Assembly: GCF_000002985.6 (NCBI RefSeq)
Contig: NC_003280.10
Span: 1,550,001-1,614,000 of the forward strand
Length of the DNA stretch: 64,000 nt
DNA from: Caenorhabditis elegans
Taxonomy: Eukaryota > Nematoda > Chromadorea > Rhabditida > Rhabditidae
Direction: 5' to 3'
Shown: piece after piece, positions 10,489 through 22,270 of the stretch
Position numbering within the stretch: position 1 is the stretch's first letter
Layout of the letters: every line of letters begins with the position of its first letter
Made by a program: the position numbers and the translations under genes
Notes under the pieces: model-generated
Seen by the model: only the letters and a program-made list of their open reading frames with translations
The model's database searches: none
Told to the model about the DNA's origin: nothing

Positions 10489-11086
10489 CTGTACTATTTT
10501 TTCTCAATAAACATTATCACTTGCTTCAATTACTCAAAACATCGCCCACAATCTGCATTCACGTGCATGGTATTTTAACTTTAACAGCGCGGAACTTATC
10601 AATTTGTCGTAAAAAAATTGATACTGAATTGGAAAAATTATTTAAAAACAAACAAAACCACGTTTCAAAAAATTTGATTTTTTTTTGGTCAATTTTCTCA
10701 AAAAAAAAAACCAAAAACATTCCCATAAATTAGGCTTTCAGATAGGATATTTGAAATTTCAGTAGCAAATTAAATTTTGAAGTTACGTTAGTTTTCGCCA
10801 AAGGTGCTCATTTGCAGCACTTTCTCGGCAAATTGCTCCTCCTGAAGCACAGATAAGGTACTAGATCAAGTGAGCTAGACGTTTAACCTGTTTCTCGCTC
10901 CCCCAAAATTGTTGCCGTTTGACACTTCGTCCAATACATTTTAGACTGAATTTTGAGGTATAAATTAGACAGTAAAGCACATTATATCAATTTTACCTAA
11001 CGTACCGTTAGTACACGGATTCACGAATTGTTAGACCTGGAAGTCGTTGGAGAAAGTTATAACGTTTATTGTGAAAATTATTACAG
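10489..11086. other. Intergenic, duplicated with 13440-14240
   Basis: No gene. Blocks such as 'cacgtgcatggtatttta' and 'gttttcgccaaagg' correspond to similar blocks at about 13490 and 13975, so the 3' flanks of the two F-box pseudogenes share ancestry. Confidence 0.45.
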
Positions 11087-11702
11087 TTACTCAAAAGAAA
11101 TATATTCCGAATTATGAACAGCAACTGAGAAGTCTGCCGTGTCAGCTTTATGATCGAAAACCATTGTTGCTTAAATGTCTGGACCCAGGTAGATTTCAAT
11201 TCCTCCGATTTTCGAACTCATCGTAGAATCAATGTCAGATAATTTGAACTTCCTGCCAATCGGTGCATTCTGTAAGGATTTTCCGGTTTCCACCTCTCCA
11301 ATATAAGAGCATTACTTCAGTCTAGTTTTCCAGGTCCAGCAAGTGTCGTCGTAGCGAATGCATGTCTGCATTCGGCCGTCACCGCTGCCAACAACAACGA
11401 CTAGGCCTGCTACCTGTCTACCGTACACAATGCAAACGCGCCCCGTTGGATGGCGCGCTCAATTCGCCTCGGATTGGACCCCGCCAATCCTCGTCAGCCG
11501 GGAGTATAAAAGACCGTCGTCACGCTCATTCGAGGTTTTCTCTAATTCCTTTTACTTGTGTCATTTTCAAAATTCTTAGAGAGGTCAACGGAGTAACAAA
11601 AACAACTCACTGTTCGATAGACCCCCAATTAACAATAAATAGAACATCTCTTAGATTTTCGCGGGGGAGACGGAGAAAAAGGAAACAGGACACAATAGCC
11701 AT
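11087..11702 (-). pseudogene. F-box/FBA_2 pseudogene remnants (first exon and last part only)
   Basis: An F-box exon at 11702-11611 reads SCFLFLRLPRENLRDVLF and has a good donor. It is longer than usual (92 nt) and its helix region is altered. The C-terminal FBA_2 tail is at 11266-11087 (APIGRKFKLSD, then IGGIEIYLG, an internal stop, then SVAVHNSEYISFE). Everything between, including the FBA_2 core, is missing and replaced by the GC-rich LTR-like piece at 11340-11600. Confidence 0.65.
11340..11600. mobile_element. GC-rich TATA-containing insert, possible solo LTR
   Basis: A compositional outlier in AT-rich surroundings, with CCAAT-like 'cgccaatcc' about 11491 and a TATA box 'gagtataaaag' at about 11502-11512, followed by a pyrimidine-rich stretch. 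The bounds can be read as TG (11344) to CA (11600), as in an LTR. No flanking target duplication could be recognised and no retroviral-type gene is nearby. It could instead be a promoter fragment moved by rearrangement. Confidence 0.35.
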
Positions 11703-12162
11703 CACACAAGAATGAGCAGAATGAGAAAAGCCCAGTTGTGAGAGCATATTCAATATCGATTGTTTGGTACCCCAAATATTTCGGATATTGAAAAAATTGC
11801 TTCTTATTTTTTAGTATTCGGCTAGACATTTTTTTATCAGAAAACGTTCAATCCTTCAAGGATTAAACCATTTTTTGATTGAAAAGAGAACATTGTTCAG
11901 CAAACTTCATGTCTAGGCTCTTAAATCTACAAAAAGTATCATATTTCCATTTTTGGTAATTTGATTTTCGGCAATTTTGCTCAATGCCAAAATTGCCAAA
12001 AATTCGATTGCCGAACGGTCATCTGGGTCAGAGGTCTCATTTTATACGATGGGAAACATTATCGACTATAAAAGGGATGATTGACAGTTTCAATCAATAA
12101 ATTTGTTTGAAGACCTGTCATTACTGCCCTCATCTCATTCTGCTCTCATACCTTCTCCTACA
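11703..12162. promoter_or_regulatory. Upstream region of the F-box gene at 12163
   Basis: Contains ATCGAT at 11755-11760 and CTCATTCTGCTCTCATACCT just before the start at 12163. The block 'gggaaacattatcgac' onward is shared with the upstream region of the gene at 18520. A GGCAATTTTG/CAAAATTGCC palindrome lies near 11960-12010. Confidence 0.4.
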
Positions 12163-13212
12163 ATGGCCGCATCTTCTTTTCCTCTTCTCAATCTCCCCAA
12201 GAAAAACCTGAAAAAGGTTTTTTGCAATATGAGTGAAAACGAACAGTGAGTTTTTCTTCTTCTAAACCCCATCAATACATGATATCTTTTTCAGAGTGCG
12301 TATCTCAATGGTGTCTAAGAAAACCAAGGAACTAGTCAGAGAATTTCATATCCTCAAAAACATTCGACCACGTCTGGCATTTTATGATTCGATAGGCTAT
12401 ATAGTGGCTCTGAGTAGTGTAGGAAGTTTTTACCTATTTAAAAATGAGAACATTGCGGAATACGCAGAACTGGACATTAAATTTTCTGCACCACACTTTG
12501 ATGCAAAAAGCTGGTTGAAACATTTTCTGTATATCTTCCACGTGTCAGAAATCAATACTATAGCTTTCAATCTCTCAGATGGTAGATTCGATTATTTGCG
12601 ATTACCTATGGTTCAGGAATGTTTAAATAATCTCAATATTTCCAACCTCTCCATCGACTTCACTACCCAAATTCCGCTGATGATGAAGCTTATCTCCGTA
12701 TTCCCACCAAACATTAAGCTACGTTTACGTCAAACCTTTCCCGAACCATTAGAGCCTTCGCGATTGTTTGAACTACGCGATTGTTTGAACTAGTATTGCC
12801 AAATAAGCTTCAGAGTCTAGACTCATCAATCTACCTACCGTTAAATGAGCTACTTTTCGTTACCTGCTCCTCCCTTCGCATATGTCATACACAGTTAACA
12901 GAAAAAGACATTAATGTGTTTTTGAAACATTGGATCGCCGGATTGAAACCCGGTCTCGAACATTTTTGCATTGGAAAACGTGGACCTGCATTCAATCAAA
13001 ACACTATTCTAGAAGGAATTCCCCATGAGATTGTACCAAGTGACAGGAAATTCAAAATACTCTACCTAGATTCTGAGATGACTTCTAAAGTCGGAGGAAT
13101 CGATTTCTACTTGGATCAAGGCATCAGAGCAACTATAATTTCAGAACATCATTTTGACTATGCAGAGTTTTCTGTAGCTGTACATGATTCTGAATATATT
13201 TTATTTGAATAA
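12163..13212 (+). pseudogene. F-box/FBA_2 gene broken by a 17-bp tandem duplication
   Basis: Exons 12163-12245 (F-box half, SSFPLLNLPKKNLKKVFCNM) and 12295-13212 have intact splice sites and a complete FBA_2 core and tail (PLNELLFVTCSS, NVFLKHWIAGLKPGLE, GGIDFYLDQGIRATI). At 12764-12797 the 17-base word 'cgcgattgtttgaacta' occurs twice in tandem. The second copy shifts the frame and creates a TAG after about 193 residues. The reading resumes in another frame to the normal stop at 13212. All other parts look conserved, so the lesion is recent. It is closest to the intact gene at 18520. Confidence 0.85.
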
Positions 13213-14604
13213 TAACTGTGCTTGTTTTCAATCAATAAATTTTTGTAATATCAGAGCAGACTTTGATATTTCAATGAAATAACACTTGCCGTAACAAACT
13301 TTTAGTCTAGATGTCCAAATATATCCATGATTTTTTCTTTTTAAATTCCCTTCGCAGGTCCTTTTAATATTAGCTCGCAACACTTGCCAAAATTGCGCCT
13401 AGATCAGTTACAGACCAACAGCAGGTGCTGATAACAAACGTTACTACCTCAATGACTTAAAAAAAATCACCGAAATCTGGAATCATGCGCATGGTATTTT
13501 AGCAACCTTTGACTATATTTTTCACAACACAACACGGTACTTAACGGATATCATTAAGCTTAGCAATGTGCCGGTAGTTATTGTGCCACTCTTGTTTTAG
13601 ATAAATTAGTTGATTCTGAAAATTGATAAATAATTGGAAAAGTTAAGAAGAAGACAATCAACAATTTTTTTGGTCAACTTTCTCAAAAAAAAAATTTTGA
13701 TTCTATTTTTGTTGAAACTTCAATAATAAGTTTACTGTGTTATTTTCCATATTAAACTAACATTAAAACTTACGATTCGTACTGAAAATTTGAAAAGTTT
13801 GATGTAAACTTTGCGTTTTTCAGTTAAAAATAGTTGTTTTACATATTCAACACTTTATATCTCAGAGAAAACATGGAATCTTTTTTTGAAAAAATACCAA
13901 AAACATTCCCACGTATTAGGCTTTCAGAAAATATATTTGACAGTTTTGCAGCTAATCAGGTTTTGAAGTTACGTCAGTTTTCGCCAGAGGCACCCATTTA
14001 TAGCCCTTGCTCGGTAAATTGCTCCTCTTGGAGTGTGGGCTTCTCCGAAATTGTTGCCGTTTGACACTTTTTCCAACACATTTAAGACTGAATTTTGAGT
14101 TATAAACCAGACAATAAATTATTGTGAGAAAATTATGAGCATTGTGTTCAATTGCACCTAATGTATCGTTAGTAGACGTATTCACAAATTGCTACACCTG
14201 GAAGTCGTTGAAGAAAGTTATAACATTTATTGAGAAAACTAGTACTGATACTCAAAAGAAATATACTCCGAATTATGAACAGCAACTGAGAATTTTGCAA
14301 GAGCTTCGCCTCGAACCTGTTAACGGGTTATTCAAGATCTCTTTGAAATTATTTCAAGAGTGGGGTATATGTTTAGAAAACTTGACTATTCAGGTTTGAG
14401 GCTTCGCCTCGAAGCTCTTACTGTGTAAAGTGAAATCTCTTTAAACTTTGATTCATTGCTGCAGGACCGACACTGTACGAATAACTTAAGGTGAGATTTT
14501 GTTCAAGAATAATTTGAATGTATTCAATAAAATAAGCGTGTTTTCAATCATCACTGTGAACTACAAAAAACGGTGAAGGAAAAGGAAAACTCATGAATAC
14601 GGCC
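13213..14604. other. Intergenic with an FBA_2 tail remnant
   Basis: No intact gene. The minus-strand reading at about 14300-14250 gives SVAVHNSEYISFE, a remnant of an FBA_2 C-terminus like that at 11087-11266. It stops abruptly at about 14300 where GC-richer repeat DNA begins. Another block near 13330-13450 is shared with 18100-18240. Confidence 0.45.
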
Positions 14605-15402
14605 TGCTCTGCTTGGAATAGGATTAAAGCCAGCCCACAGTTTTCAAGAGTATTCGGGCCTGCGGCCCTCAAACCTGGTTATTAGGCTTGAGTGAATAAC
14701 ATATCTGCTTAGAATAGGATCAAAGCCAGCCCATAGTTACCAAGAGTGTTCGGGCCTGCGGCCCTCGAACCTGGTTGTTAGGTTTGAGTAAATAACAACC
14801 GCGTCGCAGGCCTACAGCCTGCTCTGCTTAGAATAGGATTAAAGCCAGCCCACAGTTTTCGAGAGTATTCTGGCCTGCGGCCCTCAAACCTGGTTATTAG
14901 GCTTGAGTGAATAACATATCTGCTTAGAATAGGATCAAAGCCAGCCCATAGTTTCCAAGAGTGTTCGGGCCTGCGGCCCTCGAACCTGGTTGTTAGGCTT
15001 GAGTGAATAACATATCTGCTTAGAATAGGATCAAAGCCAGCCCATAGTTTTCAAGAGTGTTCGGGCCTGCGGCCCTCGAACCTGGTTGTTAGGCTTGAGT
15101 GAATAACATATCTGCTTAGAATAGGATCAAAACCAGCCCATAGTTTCCAAGAGTGTTCGGGCCTGCGGCCCTCGAACCTGGTTGTTAGGCTTGAGTGAAT
15201 AACATATCTGCTTAGAATAGGATCAAAGCCAGCCCATAGTTTCCAAGAGTGTTCGGGCCTGCGGCCCTCGAACCTGGTTGTTAGGCTTGAGTGAATAACA
15301 TATCTGCTTAGAATAGGATCAAAGCCAGCCCATAGTTTTCAAGAGTGTTCGGGCCTGCGGCCCTCAAACCTGGTTATTAGGTTCGAGTGAATAACATATA
15401 TA
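14605..15402. repeat. 96-bp satellite, eight tandem copies
   Basis: Unit starts (CTGCTT(A/G)GAATAGGAT) fall at 14609, 14705, 14824, 14920, 15016, 15112, 15208 and 15304. The spacing is exactly 96 bases except one 119-base unit with an extra CGTCGCAGGCCTACAGCC insert. Each unit contains the palindrome GGGCCTGCGGCCC followed by TCGAACCTGGTTGTTAGG. Late units are almost identical, indicating recent homogenisation. Confidence 0.9.
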
Positions 15403-16944
15403 CTTTTTGGAAAATCGTGAACGCCTGTGGGCCCCCCCCCCGCCCTTCGGGAATGGGGATTGTTTTAGAAAACTGAAAATAATAAAAGCTTTCTAAATCA
15501 AACTTATCTAAGAGTAATCGCATATCAGGCCGGCCTGCCTTGGTATAATGATTTAAGGTTGACTGCGTCTTCTAAGAGTAAGAGTGCCTGCGGCACTCAA
15601 TCCAGCCAATCTGGGCTTGAAACAGTTGTAATCGCATAGCAGGCCTCCGGCCTGCAATGCCTGAAGTCTATGTTCAAAGTGAACTTCTTCTTAGAGTTAA
15701 AGTGCCTTTCTATGTTTTTTTTGGAAAGAAAACATTTTCCAGCCACCCGCACGCATGCAGCCTCTTGTGAGGAGAGGCGGCCTGTGAGGAGTTATGCACT
15801 AAAACTTCAATCCGTCATAACTTTGCTCATAGTAGGAGTTTGAGAAAAAATAAATAAATTTTGAAATTGGCGTTAAAAGTACAATAATACGGCAGTTATT
15901 ATTTTTAAAAATAACAAAAATTGAAACATATCACCTTCTGGGAAGGCCTGGAAGCTCAAAACTTCCCTAAATGTGCTCAAAGTTGTCAAGACCGACCAAA
16001 TTTAGTTTGTCTACCTTGCTTTAGTGAAAATTATCAAAATGAAAACATAAAATCACAATTTTAGTTGAAAACTTGTTCAGGAACAGAGGAAAACTGGATT
16101 TCCATGTGCAAAAATTAAATACCCTATCTCCGCGAAAAATGATCGGATAGAGCTGTGATTTGAGATTTCATTTTAAATCAATCTATTAATTCTAAATTTA
16201 ACATAAAAACCGGAACGATAGTGGAAAGTTTGTGAATTTTATGGAAAAATGTAAATTGTTTGAATGAAGTGTTCATTTTTTCTATTTTTGAGACTATTAT
16301 ATTTTTGAGACTATTACCTTTTTTGAAACAAAAAATTATATTTTCCGCTTCCTCTCGATGTGATGAACATTTTTCCAAAAAAAAATTTGGAAAAAGAGCA
16401 AGACTAACGGAGATTTGACCGAAACAATGGTGAAAATGTGGCCGAAAACACACCAAATATGAAAAGGGGAGGTGGGTGTGTGTGTGTGAGAAAAGGGGGG
16501 AGGTGCAGAAATTTTGGCAAAACTTTAATTATCGTTTTTAAAATAACGAATAGAGATATCACAATGAACTTAGATACAATGGATAGGCATTGAAAAGGAG
16601 AACTTAAGTTTTGAGTCTCAAACGTTTTGAACATAAACTCGAATTTTCCTTCAATTTAAAGTGGTTTTCGGCCAGTACTTCGGTGTGCGCAAAAACAAGA
16701 GGGGTGTGGTTTTCCGCTTGTGGAGCCGACAGGATGCTCCAAAATCAACCCCCTTTTAGATGAACACACGTCGCTATATTTTGTGAATGTAGAGAAAAAA
16801 GAATTTCAAAAATCGGTTCCGTGAGAGCCGAGATATAAACGTTCAAAGTTGTATTACATTTTTTCGGACATTTTTTGAACATTTTTTGAACACCGAAAAC
16901 GCGTGTGTGTGGCAAGATGGGGGCTTTAGGAAGGAGGCAGACCA
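15403..16944. repeat. Mixed repeats, GC-rich palindromes then GT-rich DNA
   Basis: The first part (15420-15790) holds short GC palindromes such as 'gcaggcctccggcctgc' and a run of C, related in style to the neighbouring satellite. The remainder (15790-16944) has a GTGTGTGTGTG run near 16472 and a stretch with 'ggttccgtgagagccgag'. No exon is recognised. It replaces the C-terminus of the adjacent F-box pseudogene. Confidence 0.4.
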
Positions 16945-17617
16945 TTTTTTTGAAGTCGGAAATGCTCAAGTTCTGGTTTCATTCCGGCAATCCAATGTTT
17001 CAAGAACACATTGATATCCTTTTCTGTTAACTTTGTATGAGATATGTCGATAGATGAGCAACTAGTGAGAAGTAGCTCATTTAACGGAATGTACATATCT
17101 AATGAAAGTTGTTGATGTGTTTTGGGCAAAACTTGGCGTAGTTCCAAAAATTGAGTAGAGTTCAATTGTTGATCTACAGGCTGGCGTAAGCTGAGCTAAT
17201 TGGTCGGTGAAAATTTGGAGTAGAGCTCGACGACAAGCGGGACTTGTTTGAAGAAATCGATGGAAAGGTTTAACACTTTGAGGTTTTTCAAACACTCTTC
17301 AATCAGTTTCAGTCGCGGTTCTTTTAATGCCACATTGGAGTATGCCAAATAGAGAGAGAAATTCCTTTTAGGCTCATATAACATCTCAGCGAATCAGAAA
17401 AATCCAACCATATTTGAACTTGTTTGAAGATGTGAAACTTTCTGACCAAATTTTTGGTTTTCTCGGAAATCATTGAGATGCATGTTCTGAAAAATTATTA
17501 AGAATAAATATTATTTAAAGAAATAAAAACTCACTGTTGCACTACTGACATATTGCAAAAAACCTCCTTTAGGCTTTTCTCAGGGAGATTGAGAAGAGGA
17601 AAAGACGGTGCAACCAT
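16945..17617 (-). pseudogene. F-box/FBA_2 pseudogene with deletion, stop and lost C-terminus
   Basis: F-box exon 17617-17535 (SFPLLNLPEKSLKEVFCNM) has a normal donor. Exon 2 begins near 17489 (CISMISEKTKNLVRKF) but loses about 60 codons with a frameshift near 17390. It has an in-frame TAG near 17197 and ends after the FBA_2 core (PLNELLLTSCSS, NVFLKHWIAGMKPELE) at about 16945, where unrelated repeat DNA takes over. At least three independent lesions are present. Confidence 0.8.
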
Positions 17618-17769
17618 TATTAGGAGAGCAGAATGAGATAGGGGCAGTAGTGACTGGCAGTAGATCTTGTATGTGCTCATAGCACCGATGATTTCTATCT
17701 GAAAGGATGGTAATCGTACTTCTCTGGGCATCTTGCTGGCGATCATTATGAGGATTGCGAACACAAACT

Positions 17770-17895
17770 AACAGCAGTCCCCGGCCAGGACGTGGCTTAA
17801 ATTATAACCCAGTGGGAGCACCACCAGGCAGTGTACCTGACTCCCAGATCCGTAGTGGAAACACTTGGAGAACGGATCGTCATTTAATCCTTTAA
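17770..17895 (+). mobile_element. 5'-truncated copy of the tRNA-derived SINE
   Basis: Matches the 3' half of the element at 10088-10345 in the opposite orientation: 'aggacgtggcttaaatta', 'ccaggcagtgtacctgactc', and the TTTAATCC end. The tRNA-like head is absent, as in 5'-truncated SINE copies. Confidence 0.75.
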
Positions 17896-18519
17896 ACCTG
17901 TTAGGCATCGCACCAGTGGTGTGCGGCAAATCTCAAAATTTGCCGAGCTCTGCAAATTCGGCAAATTTGCCGCACACCTTTGCATCGCACCTATTCGTAA
18001 TTCGAAATATGTATATCTCATTTGAATTTTTTAACCAATACATTTTTTTTTAATTTCAAAGAAGTCTTGAATATACCACACCACTTGCCATAACAAATTT
18101 CAGGCCTTGAAGCTCAAAAAGGCCAGCCAAACTTGGCAGCCTACGTTCGCAACACTCCCCAGAAATGCGAGCCTGGATCTCTTACGGACCAGAACACAAT
18201 GGAATGGGCAGGGTGAGCGGCAGGTGCTCACCAGTAAAGGATATTATTAAAAGGTGATCCTGTGAATCAATATTAATAATACATTCTCACACAATGGCTG
18301 CGGCACTGTTGAAAGATGATTAGGATAATTGAGCACAATGTGATCCTGGCAAATCAATATTATTGGTACATTCCAGAGCTCACTGTATGGGAAACATTAT
18401 CAACTTCTAGATGGGATAGTTGACATATTCAATCAATAAATTTATTACATCTTAGCGTCTTGTACGAAGACCTGTTACTATTACCCCCAGCTCATTCTGC
18501 TCTCATACCTTCTCTCAAA
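17896..18519. other. Intergenic with repeat and FBA_2 tail scrap
   Basis: Holds a GTGTGCGGCAAAT...ATTTGCCGCACACC palindrome (17923-17985) and a short reading like the last dozen residues of FBA_2 proteins (RNSKYVYLI, about 17997-18024). The block next to the start at 18520 carries CTCATTCTGCTCTCATACCT, as upstream of 12163. Confidence 0.4.
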
Positions 18520-19563
18520 ATGGTCGCATCTTCTTTTCCTCTTCTCAATCTCCCCCAGAAAAACCTAAAAAAGGTTTTTTGCAACATGGTTGAAAGCGAG
18601 CAGTGAGTTTTTTCTTCTTTTTAACACCCATTAATAATTGATGCCTTTTTCAGAGTGTGCATCTCAATGGTGTCTAAGAAAACCAAAGAACTTGTCAGAG
18701 AGTTTCACATCTTCAAAAACCATCGACCATATCTGGAACTTACTGGTTCGATTGGCTATATAGAAGGCCTGAGTAGGCCAGGCAATGTATTTTACCAATT
18801 TCAAAATGGGAACATCGATATATGGGCAGAATCGAAATTTCGTTTTTCTGCGCCACAATTTGATGCGAAAAGTTGGTTGAAACACTTTCTGTATATCTTC
18901 CGCATATCAAGAATCGCTACTCTACATTTAACTCTCTCGGATGGAGGATTGAATGAGTCGCAATTACCAATGATTACGGAATGTTTGAAAGATGTCAAGA
19001 TCTCAAAGCTTTCCATTGGTTTCGCCACCCAATTCCCGCTGATGATCAAACTTCTCTCCGCATTCCCACCAAACATTGAGCTAGGTTTACATGCAACCAA
19101 TCCCCAACCATTAGACTCCTCTCAACAATTGGAACTACGCCAAGTTTTGCCCAATAAGCTTCAGAAGCTTAACTCATCAATCTACCTACCGTTAAACGAG
19201 CTACTTTTCGTTACCTGCTCTTTCATTGATACATTCTATCCAGAGTTAACAGAACAAGAGATCAATGTGTTCTTGAAACATTGGATTGCCGGATTGAAGT
19301 CTGGGCTTGAATATTTTCGCAGTGTAAAGCGTGGCCCTGCACTCAACCAAGACACTATTCTAAAAGGAATTCCTCATGAGATTGCACCAAGTAACAGGAA
19401 ATTCAAATTGTTCGAAGTAGATTCGGGGATGACTCCTAAAGTCGGAGGAATCGATATACACCTGGGCCAAGGCATCAAAGCAACTATAATTTTAGAACAT
19501 CGTTTCGACTATGCAGAGCTTTTTGTAGCTGTTCATGATTCTGAGTATATTTTATTTGAATAA
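18520..19563 (+). CDS. F-box/FBA_2 protein (fbxb-like), intact
   Basis: Exons 18520-18602 and 18654-19563 (51-nt phase-2 intron), 330 residues. F-box half SSFPLLNLPQKNLKKVFCNM; exon 2 opens VCISMVSKKTKELVREF. FBA_2 core at about residues 200-240 (PLNELLFVTCSF, NVFLKHWIAGLKSGLE), then GGIDIHLGQGIKATII and an EYILFE end. It is the closest intact relative of the broken gene at 12163 and shares about 150 bases of promoter with it, so the pair arose by duplication and one died. Confidence 0.85.
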
Positions 19564-20081
19564 CTGTACTTGCTTTCAATAAATAAATGTTTTAATGATC
19601 TACAAGTCCAAGTTGAATATGGTTTTATTTTATCGTATACTACATCGTAGAGGACCCTAAAAACCAAAGCAACGAAAAGGGGGAGCCGACAAGTTTAAGT
19701 GGTGTCAGGCTGTCCCATTACGGTTTAATCTACAAAAAAAAATGCGTGAATTTTTTTGTGTGACGTCAGCACGTTTTTAACCATGCGAAATCAGTTTAGC
19801 CCCTAAATTCCCGTAATTCTTGTAGATCAAACTAAAATGATAGCTCAGTTAAGAGCCGTAGGCTTTTCTGACACCCGACGTTCAATCTGCCTTTACCACG
19901 ACTGGGTGTTCCATGTGCCCAATGAAAACTAGGTCATGCTATTGAACTGTTAAGCTAACCCTGTATCAGTTCTAATAGTAAGGACTACACGCATTACTTG
20001 ATATTTCTTATTTTGTAAATCGCAATTCAAAACAAGATTCAGATTGTTAAAAATAAGTTTATTGAATCAAACATGGTAGAA
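19564..20081. other. Intergenic with dispersed repeat
   Basis: Contains a second copy of the TGACGTCAGCACGTT repeat (about 19730-19850, as at 325-445). No gene is recognised between these convergent F-box genes. Confidence 0.45.
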
Positions 20082-21127
20082 TTATTTGAAAGAAATGTAT
20101 TCGGTGTTATGAACAGCAATATAAAGCTTTGGAAAGTTAACATCAAAGATCATAGTTGCCTTGATGCCTCCACCCAGGTCGATGTCGACTCCTCCGACTT
20201 TGGTTAGCATATTATAATGCAATTTCAATTCCCTGTCATTTGGTGCAACTTCATGTGGTATTCCTTCGAGAATCGTAGTTGGATTGAAAACTTGGGCACT
20301 TCTTACAAGCCAAAGAAATTCAAGCTTTGGCTTCAAACCTGCCAACCAATGTTTCAAGAACACGTTAATATCCTTATCTGTTAGCAATGAACTGGAAAGG
20401 TAAACGTATGAGCAGTTTGTGTGAAGTAGTTCTTTCAACGGTATGTCAACTTCCAAAATAAAGGTTTGAAACTGCTGGGACAAAATTTGACGTAGTTCAG
20501 ACTTTTGGGAGGAGTCAAATGGTGGTCTTGGATACGAACGTAAACTGAGCAAGTTTTGCGGTTGAAATGCACCGATGAGCTTTGGAACTAGCTCCAGTTG
20601 ACCATTAAAATTGATGTGTAGTTTCAGAATATTCAGATCTTTCAAACAATCCACAGAGATTTGAAAACGTTGTTCATGAAATTCCGCAGAATTTTCAAAA
20701 TATTCCAAAACATCAATTTTCGATGGATTGATGATGTAGAGAAAATGATTCAACCAGCTCCTGACATCAGGTGTGGTAAAATATATTCTAGCATGTACTG
20801 GAAGAATGTATACACGACCCACAGACATGTGTTCATCTTCAAATAAACAAGAAATAGATCCGTTGACTTGATTACAAGTAATTTCAACTTTCACCGAACC
20901 AGAGAACAGTCTTATGTGCATTCTGATGTTCTTAAAGACGCTGAACTGTCTGACAAATTTCTTCGTCCTAACAGAGAGCACTGAGAATAGAGCTCTGGAA
21001 TTAAAATAAATTTTTGAAATATTCAAGAGAAGAAAACTCACTGTTCCATTATTCCCATGTTGAGAAGAACATCTTTTAGGTTTTGCAGGGGCAGACGGAG
21101 AAGAGGAAACGAAGAGACAACCGCCAT
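20082..21127 (-). CDS. F-box/FBA_2 protein (fbxb-like), intact, diverged
   Basis: Exons 21127-21042 and 20994-20082, 47-nt intron, 332 residues. F-box half SSFPLLRLPLQNLKDVLLNM. Exon 2 starts ALFSVLSVRTKKFVRQF. The FBA_2 core reads PLKELLHTNCSY and NVFLKHWLAGLKPKLE; the tail is GGVDIDLGGGIKATMIF. It is the most diverged intact member here (for example the VRSAQVF segment). The likely role is a CUL1-ligase substrate receptor. Confidence 0.8.
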
Positions 21128-21311
21128 CACAAGAGAATTATGGGCAGAATGAAAGTAGAGAAGAGGGTACAGGTGAAAGATCTTTAATATCGATTTCCCA
21201 AAAGGACCCTAGGCCCTCGGAAATGGCTCTCTCATTCCCAGGAGACACACTTCCTGGGAAGTGACCTTCTACGGTCCTTGACGTAGAGACGAGCCCATTT
21301 GTACAATCGAA

Positions 21312-21909
21312 CCACTCGAGGAGCGATTTCAAATGATTAAGGAGTCCTTAAGTGAAGTTCAAATTTCGAATATTTTCATAAAATTCAATACCAAAACGCA
21401 ACACATCTACAAAATTGCCAACGCATTTCCAACAAATGGCTACTTTGATTTAAGACAAGAAGTTCAACAGACACTGAGCTCCTCTCAACTTTTAGCACTG
21501 CTTCCATTGTTGTCCCAGGAGTATGAAATAGTTAACTTAGCGTTTGTGCTTTCGTTAAATGAGCTTCTTTTGACTAGCTGCACAATTCTTCAAGTTACCA
21601 GTACACTGTTTACGGATAAGGATGTAAACGTGTTCTTGAAGCATTGGATGGCTGGACTGAAACCTGAACTCAAGTATCTTATTATTGAAATAGAAGCAGG
21701 CATTTTCAACCAGAACACTATTCTCGAAGGCATTCTTCATAAGTTTGCACCAACTGATAGGAAATTTCTTAATGATTCATAGGAAGTCTAAAGTCGGAGG
21801 AATCGATATTTATCTAGCACGAGGAATCAAGGCAACGATGGTTTTCGACGATGATGTTTTTGCGATTCAAGTGGCTGTTCATGATTCAGATTACATCACT
21901 TTCCTATAA
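21312..21909 (+). pseudogene. 5'-truncated FBA_2 pseudogene
   Basis: Starts abruptly inside the middle of an FBA_2 protein (RFQMIKESLSEVQISNIF) with no F-box exon. It is nearly identical to the copy at 22271-23300 over the shared part. The core (SLNELLLTSCTI, NVFLKHWMAGLKPELK) is intact, then a small indel after DRKFL near 21775 shifts the frame. The tail GGIDIYLARGIKATMVF continues in another frame to 21909. Confidence 0.8.
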
Positions 21910-22044
21910 TTGTTTTGAAAAATTTATGAATTATGATGAATTTATGAAATTTTCGTAATGTTCAGTTTTTTTTCCAAGTTTCCGCGCTATAGCACCTGAC
22001 AATATTCATTCAATCCATAGAATTTTGAAAATATTCAGGAGACG

Positions 22045-22130
22045 ATAACTCTCTGCTCCATCATTCCAGTATTGAGTAGATCATCTTGTATGCTAAGAGG
22101 GATAAGAGGAAACGAAGAGACAACGACCAT
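22045..22130 (-). pseudogene. Orphan degraded F-box exon
   Basis: Reads VVVSSFPLIPLSIQDDLLNT from an ATG at 22130. The donor GTGAGT has become GAGAGT and the F-box is altered (LPLQNLKDVLLN in the relative at 21127). No FBA_2 exon follows. It is the divergent partner of the start at 22271. Confidence 0.6.
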
Positions 22131-22270
22131 CACAAAAAAATATTGGCAGAATGAGAGAACACAGTTAGTAGAAGATCTTTAATATCGATCGCCCAGAATC
22201 GAGCGTTCAATCTTCATTGTTCTTCGACCCGTAGGTCCACTCTCATTCTGCTCTCCTGCCTTCTCTTGTG
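22131..22270. promoter_or_regulatory. Bidirectional F-box promoter copy
   Basis: Same layout as 6308-6448: GCAGAATGAGAG near the left start, ATCGAT at 22184-22189, and CTCATTCTGCTCTC before the right start. A near copy precedes 23569. Confidence 0.45.

Noticed and set aside
11358-11715. Overlapping plus-strand frames in GC-rich DNA
   Set aside because: They fall in the LTR-like insert and read antisense through an F-box remnant; they do not resemble a known protein.
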